From CAG-1138 sp964495385 (GTDB taxonomy: Bacteria > Bacillota > Clostridia > Christensenellales > CAG-917), in contig CAZBVO010000002.1 of NCBI GenBank assembly GCA_964495385.1, positions 44,653 through 108,652 of the forward strand: DNA of 64,000 nucleotides. Direction: 5' to 3'. Positions 24,890 to 33,766 of this stretch are shown here, in pieces. A program made the translations under genes and the position numbers. The notes under the pieces are model-generated. The model was not told the DNA's origin and did no database searches. It saw only the letters and a list, made by a program, of their open reading frames with translations. Each line of letters starts with the position of its first letter. Within the stretch, counting starts at the first letter, position 1.

Positions 24890-24918
24890 ATTGTATGCCG
24901 GTTGTCCGCCAAAAATGA
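24890..24918 (-). promoter_or_regulatory. sigma-E promoter of the spoIIIA operon
   Basis: On the minus strand TCATTTT (one mismatch to KMATATT), a 14-nt spacer, and CATACAAT (full match to CATACAnT). In Bacillus the operon is also sigma-E dependent. The -10 ends 5 nt before the ATG of spoIIIAA, so the transcript would be leaderless. Confidence 0.7.
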
Positions 24919-24920
24919 CA

Positions 24921-24947
24921 AAAAAAAGCGCAACCACAAGGTTGCGC
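24921..24947 (-). terminator. Terminator after efp
   Basis: On the minus strand an 8-bp stem (GCGCAACC with GGTTGCGC) is followed by seven T. The -35 of the spoIIIA promoter begins 2 nt further on. Confidence 0.88.
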
Positions 24948-24967
24948 AATTTGTAGATAAAACTGTC

Positions 24968-25531
24968 TTAGACGCGGCTCATATATTCGCCGGTTCTGGT
25001 GTCGATACGGATGGTGTCGCCTTCGTTTACGAAGAACGGAACCTGAATGACGTATCCGGTTTCGAGAGTTGCAGGTTTGGTGCCGCCGGTTGCGGTGTCG
25101 CCCTTAACGCCCGGTTCGCAGAAAGTGATTTGCAATTCGACAAAGTTTTCAGGCTCGACGCTGAACGGACTGCCGTTGAAGGAAGCGATGGTGCAAACCA
25201 TGTTTTCTTTGACGAAATTCAATGCGTCGGCAACAAGTTCCTGCGTGAGAGGAATCTGTTCGTAAGTTTCTTCGTCCATGAAGTAATAAAGTTCGCCGTC
25301 GTTGTAAAGGTATTGCATTTTTTTCCTTTCGATGTGAGCGAGCTCGAATTTATCGGTCGGGTTGAAAGTGCGTTCGATAACGCCGCCGGAAATAACGTTG
25401 CGGATTTTGGTGCGAACGAATGCTGCGCCCTTGCCCGGTTTAACGTGTTGAAAATCAACGATGGTGAAAACGCTTCCGTTCTCCTGGAAAGTGGTGCCTT
25501 TTCTGAAATCGCCTGCTAAGATATATGCCAT
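24968..25531 (-). CDS. efp: Elongation factor P
   Basis: 187 residues from the ATG with GGAGG upstream. Three beta-barrel domains; domain I carries FRKGTTFQENGSVFTIVDFQ and the loop HVKPGKGAAFVRTKI with the lysine/arginine-bearing tip, and the C-terminus ends GDTIRIDTRTGEYMSRV. It rescues ribosomes stalled on proline runs. The pairing with a PepP-like gene upstream is common in Firmicutes. Confidence 0.97.
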   Translation of the reverse strand: MAYILAGDFRKGTTFQENGSVFTIVDFQHVKPGKGAAFVRTKIRNVISGGVIERTFNPTDKFELAHIERKKMQYLYNDGELYYFMDEETYEQIPLTQELVADALNFVKENMVCTIASFNGSPFSVEPENFVELQITFCEPGVKGDTATGGTKPATLETGYVIQVPFFVNEGDTIRIDTRTGEYMSRV

Positions 25532-25549
25532 AATAACCTCCAATATATT

Positions 25550-26608
25550 TTACAATATTATTAAATTTTTATCCGATTTTGAAAGAACCTCGTTGCCGCT
25601 GTCGGTAATCACCAAAAGGTCCTCGACTCTAACTCCGCCAACGTCCGGAATATAAAGCCCCGGCTCGACGGTTATGATCATGTTTTTTTCAAGCGGTTCG
25701 ACGCCGCGTTTGTTTACAGACGGTGCTTCGTGGATATCGATGCCGACGCCGTGCCCCGTGCCGTGAACGAAATAGCGTGCCATATCGCCGAAATATTCCC
25801 TGCAAACTCTGTCTACGTCTGCTCCGGTTACGCCCGGTTTGGCGTATTTGATGCCTTCGACGTTGGATGCGAGGACCGATTTGTAAATCCCTGCCATCCT
25901 TTCGGACGGATTTCCGAAGAAAAATGTGCGAGTTATGTCGCTGCAATAGCCTTTGTATTTACAACCGAAGTCTATGGTAATCGGCATACCGCATTGCAGT
26001 TTTACGTCGCCTGCGTGAGCGTGCGGTTTGGACGTGTTTTTGTCAAAAGCAACGATAGTTTCAAAAGCAAGGCCGTCACCGCCGAACTTGTGGAGGCGGT
26101 ATTCCATTTCGTCCTTGACTTCTTTTTCGGTCATGCCTTCTTTGATGACTTTCCACAAATCGACGATTGCAAGGTCATTTATCGAAGCAGCTTTGCGGAT
26201 AAGCTTCAGTTCACTTTCCGTCTTGACGGCACGAACCTTCAAAAGTTTGTCTTCGATGCCCTTAAACGTTACGCCTTTTATGCCTTCGGTCATCTGAACG
26301 TAATCACGGTATCTGACCGATATGTCTTCAAAGCCCAAAACCTTTGCGCCGACTGACGAAAGGATTTCGGTTATCTGTGCAAAAACGCCTTCGGTCCCTA
26401 TTCTCAGTACCTCGAAAGACGGAGAAAGCGCAAGAGTTGCCTCCTCAAAATATCTGTCGTCGGTAAGATAATAAGTTTTATCTTTGGTCAAAACCACAAA
26501 AGCATTGCTGCTTTCGTATTCGGCGACGTAAAAAGCGTTTGCCTCCGAAAACAGAAGCACTGCATCGACGCCGCTAAGTTTTTTAAGAATTTCAGTTCCG
26601 TTTTTCAT
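25550..26608 (-). CDS. pepP: Xaa-Pro aminopeptidase-like M24 peptidase
   Basis: 352 residues. An N-terminal creatinase-like domain (about 1-130) precedes the pita-bread M24 domain with metal ligands in TIDFGCKYKGYCSDITRTFF, HGTGHGVGIDIHEAP, MIITVEPGLYIP and GGVRVEDLLVIT. It removes N-terminal residues before proline. No Shine-Dalgarno is seen and the predicted leader is only a few nt. It is the first gene of the pepP-efp unit. Confidence 0.92.
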   Translation of the reverse strand: MKNGTEILKKLSGVDAVLLFSEANAFYVAEYESSNAFVVLTKDKTYYLTDDRYFEEATLALSPSFEVLRIGTEGVFAQITEILSSVGAKVLGFEDISVRYRDYVQMTEGIKGVTFKGIEDKLLKVRAVKTESELKLIRKAASINDLAIVDLWKVIKEGMTEKEVKDEMEYRLHKFGGDGLAFETIVAFDKNTSKPHAHAGDVKLQCGMPITIDFGCKYKGYCSDITRTFFFGNPSERMAGIYKSVLASNVEGIKYAKPGVTGADVDRVCREYFGDMARYFVHGTGHGVGIDIHEAPSVNKRGVEPLEKNMIITVEPGLYIPDVGGVRVEDLLVITDSGNEVLSKSDKNLIIL

Positions 26609-26617
26609 AATACTTAA

Positions 26618-26646
26618 ATTGTAACATAAACCGAGCGTTATGTAAA
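26618..26646 (-). promoter_or_regulatory. sigma-A-type promoter for pepP-efp
   Basis: On the minus strand TTTACA, 17 nt, TACAAT. The -10 ends 9 nt before the ATG, giving a leader of about 3 nt, too short for a Shine-Dalgarno. Confidence 0.65.
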
Positions 26647-26684
26647 GTATTTGACGAAATTACTGCCGAAATTGCATTTTTCCG

Positions 26685-27551
26685 TCAGTTTTCGGCTTGT
26701 GCGGCAAGCCTTGCGAGATAGGTTTGCTTCATGGCTTCGGCATCCTCGGCCTGAGTGCCTGCGGACTCACACAGAATAACAGGCTCCAAACCGTATTTTA
26801 CGATAACTTCGGCAAGCGGCCAAAACTCAGGGCCGTAAACGTCGTCGGCAAAAGTCAGATGTTTCACTTCGCCCTTGGCGGTGTACATGATTTTGCTGAA
26901 ATGGACGTGCATTTTTTTGGTTTTTTCACTGCCGACGGTGTTAAGCAAGTGCTTTATGACTTTCTCGAAGTCCTCCACGGTTTTGAGCGAACCTGCCGTG
27001 CGAGCGTTCACGTGTCCGAAATCGATGCACGGATAAATGGAGTCGTCTATGCCGCAAAACTCGGCAATTTCTTCCACGGTGCCGATTTGCGCAAGCTTAC
27101 CCATGGTTTCGGCGCAAATGATTTTGTTTGCAAAACCCGAAGCGTTTTTGACTTCGACAAAGTCCTTAAGGCGTTGTTTAATCAATTCGACGCCCTCGCT
27201 TCGAGGCAGTTTGCCCTCCGTTCCCGGATGAAAAACCGCTCTTTCGCCGCCAAAAAAGCTCAAAGCTTCCAACGTTTGCAGCAAATATCGCATGCTGTTT
27301 TCCGCCTTTTCGGGATCGGGATTGGCAAAATTTATGAAATACGGTGCATGTGCCGTAATTTCGATGCCCGAGGCTTTAAACTCCTCACCTATTGCCCGAG
27401 CCGTGTTTTGGCCGATGTTTACGCCGCGCCCGAACGGATACTCGAAAACGTCCAAGTTGCGCGCTTTAAGCCATTTTGCGGCCTCGATTGTGGATTTGTG
27501 CCCTTCGGCTAAAAAGCTTTCGCTGTTGCCGCTCGGTCCGAATTTAATCAT
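26685..27551 (-). CDS. Endonuclease IV-like TIM-barrel protein
   Basis: 288 residues. The metal-ligand pattern of endonuclease IV is recognisable in order: HAPYF (about 78), FHPG (about 107), CAETM (about 146), CIDFGHVNART (about 174), HVHFSK (about 210) and ILCESAGTQAEDA (about 255). Such enzymes cut abasic sites in DNA, although related sugar-phosphate isomerases share the fold. It overlaps the ribF stop by 1 bp and closes the rimP-to-ribF operon. Confidence 0.75.
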   Translation of the reverse strand: MIKFGPSGNSESFLAEGHKSTIEAAKWLKARNLDVFEYPFGRGVNIGQNTARAIGEEFKASGIEITAHAPYFINFANPDPEKAENSMRYLLQTLEALSFFGGERAVFHPGTEGKLPRSEGVELIKQRLKDFVEVKNASGFANKIICAETMGKLAQIGTVEEIAEFCGIDDSIYPCIDFGHVNARTAGSLKTVEDFEKVIKHLLNTVGSEKTKKMHVHFSKIMYTAKGEVKHLTFADDVYGPEFWPLAEVIVKYGLEPVILCESAGTQAEDAEAMKQTYLARLAAQAEN

Positions 27552-28459
27552 CAGTACCTCTTTATGTTTCCGGATTCGACTATATCCTTTGAAAGTCTGA
27601 GGATAAGTTCGTCCTTACTGTCGTATTTTTGAATGTCGCGCATGAACTTGAAAAAGTCCACCGTAAGCGTCCTGCCGTACAAATCGCCGTCAAAACCTAT
27701 AAGATAGGTTTCGGAATTGACTTCCGAAATGCCGAAAGTCGGCTTGTCTCCGACGTTTGTGATCGCCTCGTATTTTTTCCCGTCAACCGTAACGGAAGTT
27801 GCGTAAACGCCGTGGCGGATGCAAAGTTTTTCGGCGGGAATGTTTATGTTTGCGGTCGGGAATCCCAATCCTTTTCCTCTGCCGTAGTTTTTTTCAACCG
27901 TTCCCGTCAGATGATATTTGTCGCCCAAAAGTGCGTTTGCCGCTTCGACGTTCCCAGCCGAAAGATAACTTTTTACGGTTGAAGAACTGATTTTTCTGTC
28001 TCCGTCAAAAACGAAATCGACAACTCTGACGTCGGCTTTGTAGTGTTTTGCAACCAACTTAAGAAGGTTTACGTCGCCAAAGCCGTTTTTGCCGTAAGTG
28101 TAATCGCTTCCGCAAAAAACCGCCGAGATGTCCAACGTCGAAAACAGTTTGTCCAAAAAATCGACGGCCGGCGTTGCGGCAAAGGAATTGTCCATGGTGG
28201 CACGGATGACGGCGTCAACGCCCAACGTTTTCAAAATTTCGACACGTTCTTCGTATGTATAAATTTCGCCTTCGGCTTTTCCGAAGTATCCCGACGGATT
28301 GTTGTCAAAGGTGAAAACGGCAAGTTCGGCACCCACCGACTGAGCTTTCAGCCTCGCAAGTTCGATAAGATGACGGTGCCCTCTGTGGACGCTGTCGAAA
28401 AACCCCAACGCAACAACCAATTTGCCGTTATAGTTTTGATCGAAAATTATTTCATGCAT
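27551..28459 (-). CDS. ribF: Bifunctional riboflavin kinase / FAD synthetase
   Basis: 302 residues. The N-terminal nucleotidyltransferase domain has LGFFDSVHRGHRHLIELA near 18; the C-terminal riboflavin kinase domain has GRGKGLGFPTANI near 195 and YGRTLTVDFFKFMRD near 265. It makes FMN and FAD from riboflavin. GAGG precedes the ATG, overlapping the truB stop. Confidence 0.95.
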   Translation of the reverse strand: MHEIIFDQNYNGKLVVALGFFDSVHRGHRHLIELARLKAQSVGAELAVFTFDNNPSGYFGKAEGEIYTYEERVEILKTLGVDAVIRATMDNSFAATPAVDFLDKLFSTLDISAVFCGSDYTYGKNGFGDVNLLKLVAKHYKADVRVVDFVFDGDRKISSSTVKSYLSAGNVEAANALLGDKYHLTGTVEKNYGRGKGLGFPTANINIPAEKLCIRHGVYATSVTVDGKKYEAITNVGDKPTFGISEVNSETYLIGFDGDLYGRTLTVDFFKFMRDIQKYDSKDELILRLSKDIVESGNIKRY

Positions 28460-29339
28460 TTTGCAACCTCGTTTTAATAACCGTAAATCCGTCTTCTGTT
28501 TGACCTATGCCCAACAGTTCTCCACCGACGTACACCGAAAACGGTGCATTTTCGGGACTGCCGAGTTTAAGTTTCATGCCGCAAAGAACTTGCTTTTCGA
28601 CGTCTTTCGGCACGTCAAAGCGCAAAAAACTGTCGGTAACAGTTTCAATAGGCATAACATAATTTAGCGGATTTTGGGCAAAATCACGCAAATTTATGCT
28701 GTTTTCAAGCAAAAATTCGCCACTTTTTGTCCTGATGATAAAGCTCATATAGGCCACTGTGTCAAGTTCGGCGGCGATGTCTCGCACGATGGAGCGCACG
28801 TAAGTTCCGCCTTCGCAAACAATGTCCAAAACATAGTGTCCGGGTTGAATTTCGGACACAAGTTTGATATCGAAAATTTTAACGGGCCTTGCTTTAAGTT
28901 GGGCCGACTCGCCTTTTCTGGCAAGCTTGTAGGCCTTGACACCCCCGACCGATAGGCTCGAATACGACGGCGGAACCTGCATTACGTCGCCGATCAAGTT
29001 CCCAAAAACCGCCTCAACCTGTTCTTTTGACGGAACAAAATCCGAAGTTTCGGTAACCTCGCCGTAGCTGTCAAGCGTGTCGGTGGTTTTCCCGAAACAA
29101 ATCCCGGCACGGTATTTTTTGACTTTTTTTGTCGTGTACTCAAAAAGCTTTGTGGCCGAGCCGACTGCTATCGGCAAAACGCCGGCGCCGTTCGGATCCA
29201 AAGTTCCGAGATGGCCGACTTTGATTTTTTTCTCCCCCGTCGCCGCTCGCAAAATGCCTCGCACTTTGACCACGACGTCGCTGGAAGTCATGCCCGACGG
29301 TTTGTTTATCGAAACAAAACCGCAAAGTTTATCAGTCAT
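28452..29339 (-). CDS. truB: tRNA pseudouridine-55 synthase
   Basis: 295 residues. The catalytic region KVGHLGTLDPNGAGVLPIAV near 41-60 holds the nucleophilic Asp, and GTYVRSIVRDIAAELDTVAY lies near 178. It modifies U55 in tRNA. It overlaps the nrnA stop by 8 bp and ribF start by 8 bp. Confidence 0.96.
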   Translation of the reverse strand: MTDKLCGFVSINKPSGMTSSDVVVKVRGILRAATGEKKIKVGHLGTLDPNGAGVLPIAVGSATKLFEYTTKKVKKYRAGICFGKTTDTLDSYGEVTETSDFVPSKEQVEAVFGNLIGDVMQVPPSYSSLSVGGVKAYKLARKGESAQLKARPVKIFDIKLVSEIQPGHYVLDIVCEGGTYVRSIVRDIAAELDTVAYMSFIIRTKSGEFLLENSINLRDFAQNPLNYVMPIETVTDSFLRFDVPKDVEKQVLCGMKLKLGSPENAPFSVYVGGELLGIGQTEDGFTVIKTRLQNA

Positions 29340-30315
29340 TTAAGCTGTCTCCGCACGCTTTCAAAAGTTTGTCCAACACGTCCTCGTAGTAGCCGGAAAT
29401 TCGACATCCGGACGCTCTTTTATGCCCGCCTCCGCCAAAAACGGAAACGAGATCCGCCGCATCGACGTCCTCGGACGTTCTGACACTGACTCTGAAGCTT
29501 CTCTCACCCGTTTCGCAAACGGAAACGGCAATTTTTACGCCCTCTATTGCAGTCAGTTCGGAAATCGCGCCCCAGGTATTTTCGACAACGGCCGCTTCCT
29601 CGAAATCGCTTTTTCTAAAAGTTATAAAGGCAACCCGGTCGTCAAAATAGAACTTGGCTTTCGAAAGAACCTTTGCTTTTAAAAGAAACACCGATTTGTC
29701 CTGCGAACGCAAAAGTTTGAAAATAAGATTTGCCGCATCAAAATCGAAGGTCCTAAGCTCGGCGGCAATGCGCATGGTTTCGGACGTTACCGACGAGTAC
29801 TGAAAACAGCCCGTGTCGGTTACGATGCCGGCAAACAAAAGCGATGCAATCTCCGAGTTCAAAATTTCTTTTCCGGTCAGTTTTTCAAGTCTTCGTATCA
29901 AAAGATAGCAAAGCTCCGCCGTAGCGGCCGCTTCGGTGTCGACCAAAGCGTAATCGGTGAAATACCCGTAAACTTTGTGGTGGTCCACCGTAAGCGTTTT
30001 AAGTGCGTGCTTAAAATATCTCGATTTGCTGCCGCCGCGCTGAATTTCTGCAAAATCAACTGCAACCGCAAGGTCAAACTTTTTTTGCTCGGAAAGGTTG
30101 ATTTTGTCAAAATTATGCAAAATTTGCAGATGTTCGTGCGGAAAATCGTCACAAAAAACCTCTGCCGATTTCCCCATCCCCGCAAGCACTTCTCTTAAAG
30201 CAAGCGCAGATGCAAGGGTATCGGCGTCGGGCGAAATATGGCAAATCAAGGCAACGTCGTTTGCCTTCAAAAGATATTCGCAGGCCGCATTAAGTTTTGC
30301 TTCAGTTGTCGCCAT
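29332..30315 (-). CDS. nrnA: DHH-family nanoRNase / pAp phosphatase
   Basis: 327 residues. DHH motifs: ICHISPDADTLASALAL near 25, VAVDFAEIQRGG near 85, LTVDHHKVYG near 107, and the DHHA1 end with FGGGGHKRASGCRISG near 290. It degrades short oligoribonucleotides and pAp. The place between rbfA and truB is standard. Confidence 0.93.
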   Translation of the reverse strand: MATTEAKLNAACEYLLKANDVALICHISPDADTLASALALREVLAGMGKSAEVFCDDFPHEHLQILHNFDKINLSEQKKFDLAVAVDFAEIQRGGSKSRYFKHALKTLTVDHHKVYGYFTDYALVDTEAAATAELCYLLIRRLEKLTGKEILNSEIASLLFAGIVTDTGCFQYSSVTSETMRIAAELRTFDFDAANLIFKLLRSQDKSVFLLKAKVLSKAKFYFDDRVAFITFRKSDFEEAAVVENTWGAISELTAIEGVKIAVSVCETGERSFRVSVRTSEDVDAADLVSVFGGGGHKRASGCRISGYYEDVLDKLLKACGDSLND

Positions 30316-30661
30316 CTGTTATGTTCAAACCGTTTATGATGTTTGTAATCTTCATTCCGTACTCGATGCTGTCGTCCAAAACGAAACTGAGGTCGGGAAT
30401 GTTGCGAATGTCCATAAGGTGTTTCAATTCGTTTTTGATAAAACCCGATGCCGAGCGAATGGCTTTAAGCGTTTCTTTTTCGTCGGCAACGTTCAAAAAC
30501 GACAAATACACCTTTGCCGTTTTTAAATCCGTGGCCGCATTCACGCGAAGTACGCTTATAAGGCCGTCCTTGGTCCTCGGATCTTTCAGCTTGTTGCCGA
30601 TGACGTACGAAATCTGTTTGGCCAGTTCGCTGTTTATGCGTTGAATTTTGTTGTTACTCAT
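30302..30661 (-). CDS. rbfA: Ribosome-binding factor A
   Basis: 119 residues. INSELAKQISYVIGNKLKDP at the start and KVYLSFLNVADEKETLKAI near 52 show the KH-like fold. It helps 16S rRNA 5' end maturation. It overlaps the infB stop by 8 bp and the next gene by 14 bp. Confidence 0.95.
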   Translation of the reverse strand: MSNNKIQRINSELAKQISYVIGNKLKDPRTKDGLISVLRVNAATDLKTAKVYLSFLNVADEKETLKAIRSASGFIKNELKHLMDIRNIPDLSFVLDDSIEYGMKITNIINGLNITDGDN

Positions 30662-33191
30662 TTATTTGCTCCATAACGTATGCTTCGATGACGTCGCCTT
30701 CCTTGATGTCCGAGAAGTTTTGGATGCTCATACCGCAATCGTAACCCCTTGCAACCTCTTTAACGTCGTCTTTGAAGCGTTTAAGGCTGGACAGCGCACC
30801 GTCGTAAATGATGACGCCCTGGCGAAGAAGTCTGACTTTGGAGTTTCTGGTGACTTTTCCGTCGATAACCATACATCCGGCAACGGCACCGACGCCCGTG
30901 ATTTTGTAAACCTGGCGAACTTCGGCACGTCCCAAAGTGTTTTCCTTAAATTTCGGATCCAGCATACCTTTGATAGCCTTTTCGACGTCGTCGATGGCTT
31001 CGTAAATAATGCTGTAAGTTCTGATGTCGATTTTTTCGCGTTCGGCGATGATTTTTGCGTTGTTGTCAGGCCTGATGTTGAAACCGATGACAACTGCATT
31101 GGAAGTTTTTGCAAGCATAACGTCGCTTTCGTTGATTGCACCGACTGCGCCGTGCACCACGTTTACCTTAACTTCGTCGCCGGACAGTTTCAAAAGCGAC
31201 TGCTTAACCGCTTCGACGCTTCCCTGAACGTCGGCCTTAATGATGAGGTTAAGTTCCTTGGTTTCACCGGTGGAAAGCTGGCTGAAGATGTCGTCCAAAG
31301 AAGTAGGTTTGCTCTGCTGAGCGGCTTCTTCTTTAAGCTTAAGCTTTCTTTCCTCGGCAACTTTTCTGGCCAACGAAGCATCCTCGACGGCGAGCATCTG
31401 ATCGCCTGCGTTAGGAACTTCCTCGAAACCGAGCACCGAAACCGCCATCGACGGGCCTGCCGATTTCACTATGCGACCTTTGTCGTCAAACATATTTCTG
31501 ATTTTGCCGCAAACGGTGCCTGCAACGACGTTGTCGCCGACGTGCAACGTGCCGTTTTGAACAAGTATGGTGGCAACCGGACCGCGTCCCTTGTCCAGTC
31601 TGGCTTCGATGATGCTGCCTTTTGCCATGCGGTTAGGGTTAGCTTTGAGTTCGGCAACTTCGGCAACCAACAAAATAGTTTCCAAAAGCTCCGAAACGCC
31701 CTGGCCTGTTTTTGCCGAAACGTAACAAACAGGAACGGTGCCGCCCCAAACTTCCGGAACGAGATCGTAATCGGTCATTTGTTGCAAAACTCTGTCAGGC
31801 GTTGCGCCCGGTTTGTCGATTTTGTTGACCGCTACCACGATGTTTACGCCTGCGGCTTTTGCGTGGTTAATGGCCTCGACGGTCTGCGGCATAATGCAGT
31901 CGTCCGCCGCAACGACAATAACGGCTATGTCGGTAACCATGGCGCCTCTAAGACGCATGGTGGTGAAAGCTTCGTGTCCCGGAGTGTCCAAAAACGTAAT
32001 CGGACTGCCGTTGAGGCTTACGGTGTATGCACCGATGTGCTGGGTGATTCCGCCCGCTTCGCCCGAAGCGACGTTGGCCTTTCTGATGTAGTCCAAAAGG
32101 CTGGTTTTGCCGTGGTCGACGTGCCCCATGATGGTTACCACAGGAGGTCTTGCGACGAGGTTGTCGTCGGTGTCGTCGTCGGCCGAGAATTTGGTGAGGC
32201 TTTCTTCGGCGGTATCGTCCACCTTAAGCTCGAGTTCGATGCCGAGTTCGTTGGAAACAAGTTCGGCCGTTTCGAAGTCGATGCTTTCGTTTATGGTTTT
32301 TACAATGCCCAAAAGGAACAATTGTTTGATGATTTCAGTGCCTGTTTTGCCGATTTTTTCGCTCAAAACCTTGATTGGAACGATTTTACTTGTAATAACG
32401 GCCTTTTCGATTTTAACGTGTTGAACAGGTGCCTGAACCTCTTTTTTCTTTTTGAGGCTCTTATAGCGGCGGTTGGAAACTTCGCCGTCCTCGTCCATCA
32501 CGAAGCCGCCTTCGGTAATATATCCCATGCGGATAAGCGTGCGCTTATCTTTTGCCTTTTTGTCGCCCTGATTGTCGGAATTTTTGGCTTTTTTGCCAAA
32601 ATCCTTGTTCTGCTGTTTAGGCGGTTGTGGAGGCGGAACCGCAACTTTTTGGAAACCGCCCTGCGGCCTTTGCGGTGCGTTAGGCTTGGATTGAGCCCTA
32701 AAATCTTGCCCTTGCGGACGTTTTGCACCGTTTTGAGGTTGTTGCACGGACGTCTGAGGTTTTCTCGGAGCCTTAGGCGCGTCGTCAAACACTCTGACCT
32801 GAACGTTAGGCGTCGAAGCAGGCGTTTTGGCCGCAACGGGTTGAGCCGATTCGGTTTTTAAGGCAGGAGCCTCTGCTTCTTCTGCTTTTGCGGCTGCTTT
32901 TTCTTCGGCTTCTTTTTGGGCAGAAGTTTCTGCAGCAAGCCTTTCGGCCTCCTGTTTTTTCAATTCGGCTTCTTCGGCGGCTTTAATGCGAGCCGCTTCC
33001 TCGTCTTGCGCCCTGCGCTGAATTTCCAAAAGGTTGTTCTTTGCCTCGGCAAGCATCTTTTTTGTGTCGTCTATTTTAGCTCGCGCATTTTTTATGCGTT
33101 CCTTAACCCCGTCAAGCCCGGAAGCGAGAAGTTGCTGCCCGAGTTTGATGTTGGCGAGATTGTCATTGGAATTATTTTGTACGTTAGCCAT
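30654..33191 (-). CDS. infB: Translation initiation factor IF-2
   Basis: 845 residues from the second ATG, which sits 7 nt after GGAG. The first about 245 residues are a low-complexity Ala/Glu/Lys/Pro/Gln-rich extension with a coiled-coil-like stretch. The GTPase domain follows: GHVDHGKTSLLDYI near 355, DTPGHEAFTTMR near 405 and NKIDKPGA near 458. C-terminal domains end in GMSIQNFSDIKEGDVIEAY. It recruits initiator tRNA to the ribosome. Two more short genes of the operon overlap at both ends. Confidence 0.97.
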   Translation of the reverse strand: MANVQNNSNDNLANIKLGQQLLASGLDGVKERIKNARAKIDDTKKMLAEAKNNLLEIQRRAQDEEAARIKAAEEAELKKQEAERLAAETSAQKEAEEKAAAKAEEAEAPALKTESAQPVAAKTPASTPNVQVRVFDDAPKAPRKPQTSVQQPQNGAKRPQGQDFRAQSKPNAPQRPQGGFQKVAVPPPQPPKQQNKDFGKKAKNSDNQGDKKAKDKRTLIRMGYITEGGFVMDEDGEVSNRRYKSLKKKKEVQAPVQHVKIEKAVITSKIVPIKVLSEKIGKTGTEIIKQLFLLGIVKTINESIDFETAELVSNELGIELELKVDDTAEESLTKFSADDDTDDNLVARPPVVTIMGHVDHGKTSLLDYIRKANVASGEAGGITQHIGAYTVSLNGSPITFLDTPGHEAFTTMRLRGAMVTDIAVIVVAADDCIMPQTVEAINHAKAAGVNIVVAVNKIDKPGATPDRVLQQMTDYDLVPEVWGGTVPVCYVSAKTGQGVSELLETILLVAEVAELKANPNRMAKGSIIEARLDKGRGPVATILVQNGTLHVGDNVVAGTVCGKIRNMFDDKGRIVKSAGPSMAVSVLGFEEVPNAGDQMLAVEDASLARKVAEERKLKLKEEAAQQSKPTSLDDIFSQLSTGETKELNLIIKADVQGSVEAVKQSLLKLSGDEVKVNVVHGAVGAINESDVMLAKTSNAVVIGFNIRPDNNAKIIAEREKIDIRTYSIIYEAIDDVEKAIKGMLDPKFKENTLGRAEVRQVYKITGVGAVAGCMVIDGKVTRNSKVRLLRQGVIIYDGALSSLKRFKDDVKEVARGYDCGMSIQNFSDIKEGDVIEAYVMEQINE

Positions 33192-33501
33192 TCTCATTCT
33201 CCTTTATTTCAACAGAACGTAGTATCGCGTCGGCCAGTTCCCTGTTGGTAACGGCCAGTGCTTTGCAATTTCGTTTCAGAATATCTTCAAGCGTCACCCC
33301 GTCGTCAAGCACCAAAAGCGGCGAGCCCGTGGCCTCGGCGTAAGCGGTGATTTTGTCTTTCAGGTTGTCCGATGCGGTGGAAGACAGCAAAATCAATTTT
33401 CTTTTTCGCTTTTTCTCCAAAATCAAATCGCTTCCCCACAGAACCTGACCGGCCCTGACGGCAAACCCGATGTAAGAACTAATTTTTTTGTAGTCCGTCA
33501 T
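33184..33501 (-). CDS. rplGA: L7Ae-family ribosomal/K-turn protein (YlxQ-like)
   Basis: 105 residues from the ATG after GAGGAGGAAT. KKISSYIGFAVRAGQVLWGS at the start and SSTASDNLKDKITAYAEATG in the middle match YlxQ (RplGA) K-turn-binding proteins found between ylxR and infB. Its stop overlaps the infB start. Confidence 0.92.
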   Translation of the reverse strand: MTDYKKISSYIGFAVRAGQVLWGSDLILEKKRKRKLILLSSTASDNLKDKITAYAEATGSPLLVLDDGVTLEDILKRNCKALAVTNRELADAILRSVEIKENENG

Positions 33502-33751
33502 ATTCCTCCTCAACCGTTCTGTACGCTTCGTCAGGAAGGTTTTTCCTGAACGCTTTGCCAATAAGTCCGTACTTTACACAGCGTTTGACGCAAGCGTCGT
33601 TTTTGCAAAGATAAGTTCCTCTTCCTTCCGCCTTTTGATTGCGGTCGCAAAACAACTCGCCGTTTTCGTCGAGAACAAACCGCATAAGCGAATTTTTAGG
33701 ATAGGACTTTCTGCATGCCACACACATGCGTTCCGGTGTAAATTTGGACAT
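33479..33751 (-). CDS. ylxR: YlxR family (DUF448) RNA-binding protein
   Basis: 90 residues. PERMCVACRKSYPKNSLMRF and GRGTYLCKNDACVKRCVK, with the paired cysteines, identify DUF448. Family members bind RNA and, in some bacteria, RNase P. GAGGTAAGA precedes the ATG. It lies between nusA and the L7Ae-like gene. Confidence 0.95.
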   Translation of the reverse strand: MSKFTPERMCVACRKSYPKNSLMRFVLDENGELFCDRNQKAEGRGTYLCKNDACVKRCVKYGLIGKAFRKNLPDEAYRTVEEEYDGLQKN

Positions 33752-33766
33752 TCTTACCTCAAAAAA

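Noticed and set aside
30648..32861. 737-residue open frame on the plus strand
   Set aside because: Exact antisense of infB; composition is Phe/Val/Asp/Asn-rich as expected from the complement of a GC-biased coding strand, with no known motif.
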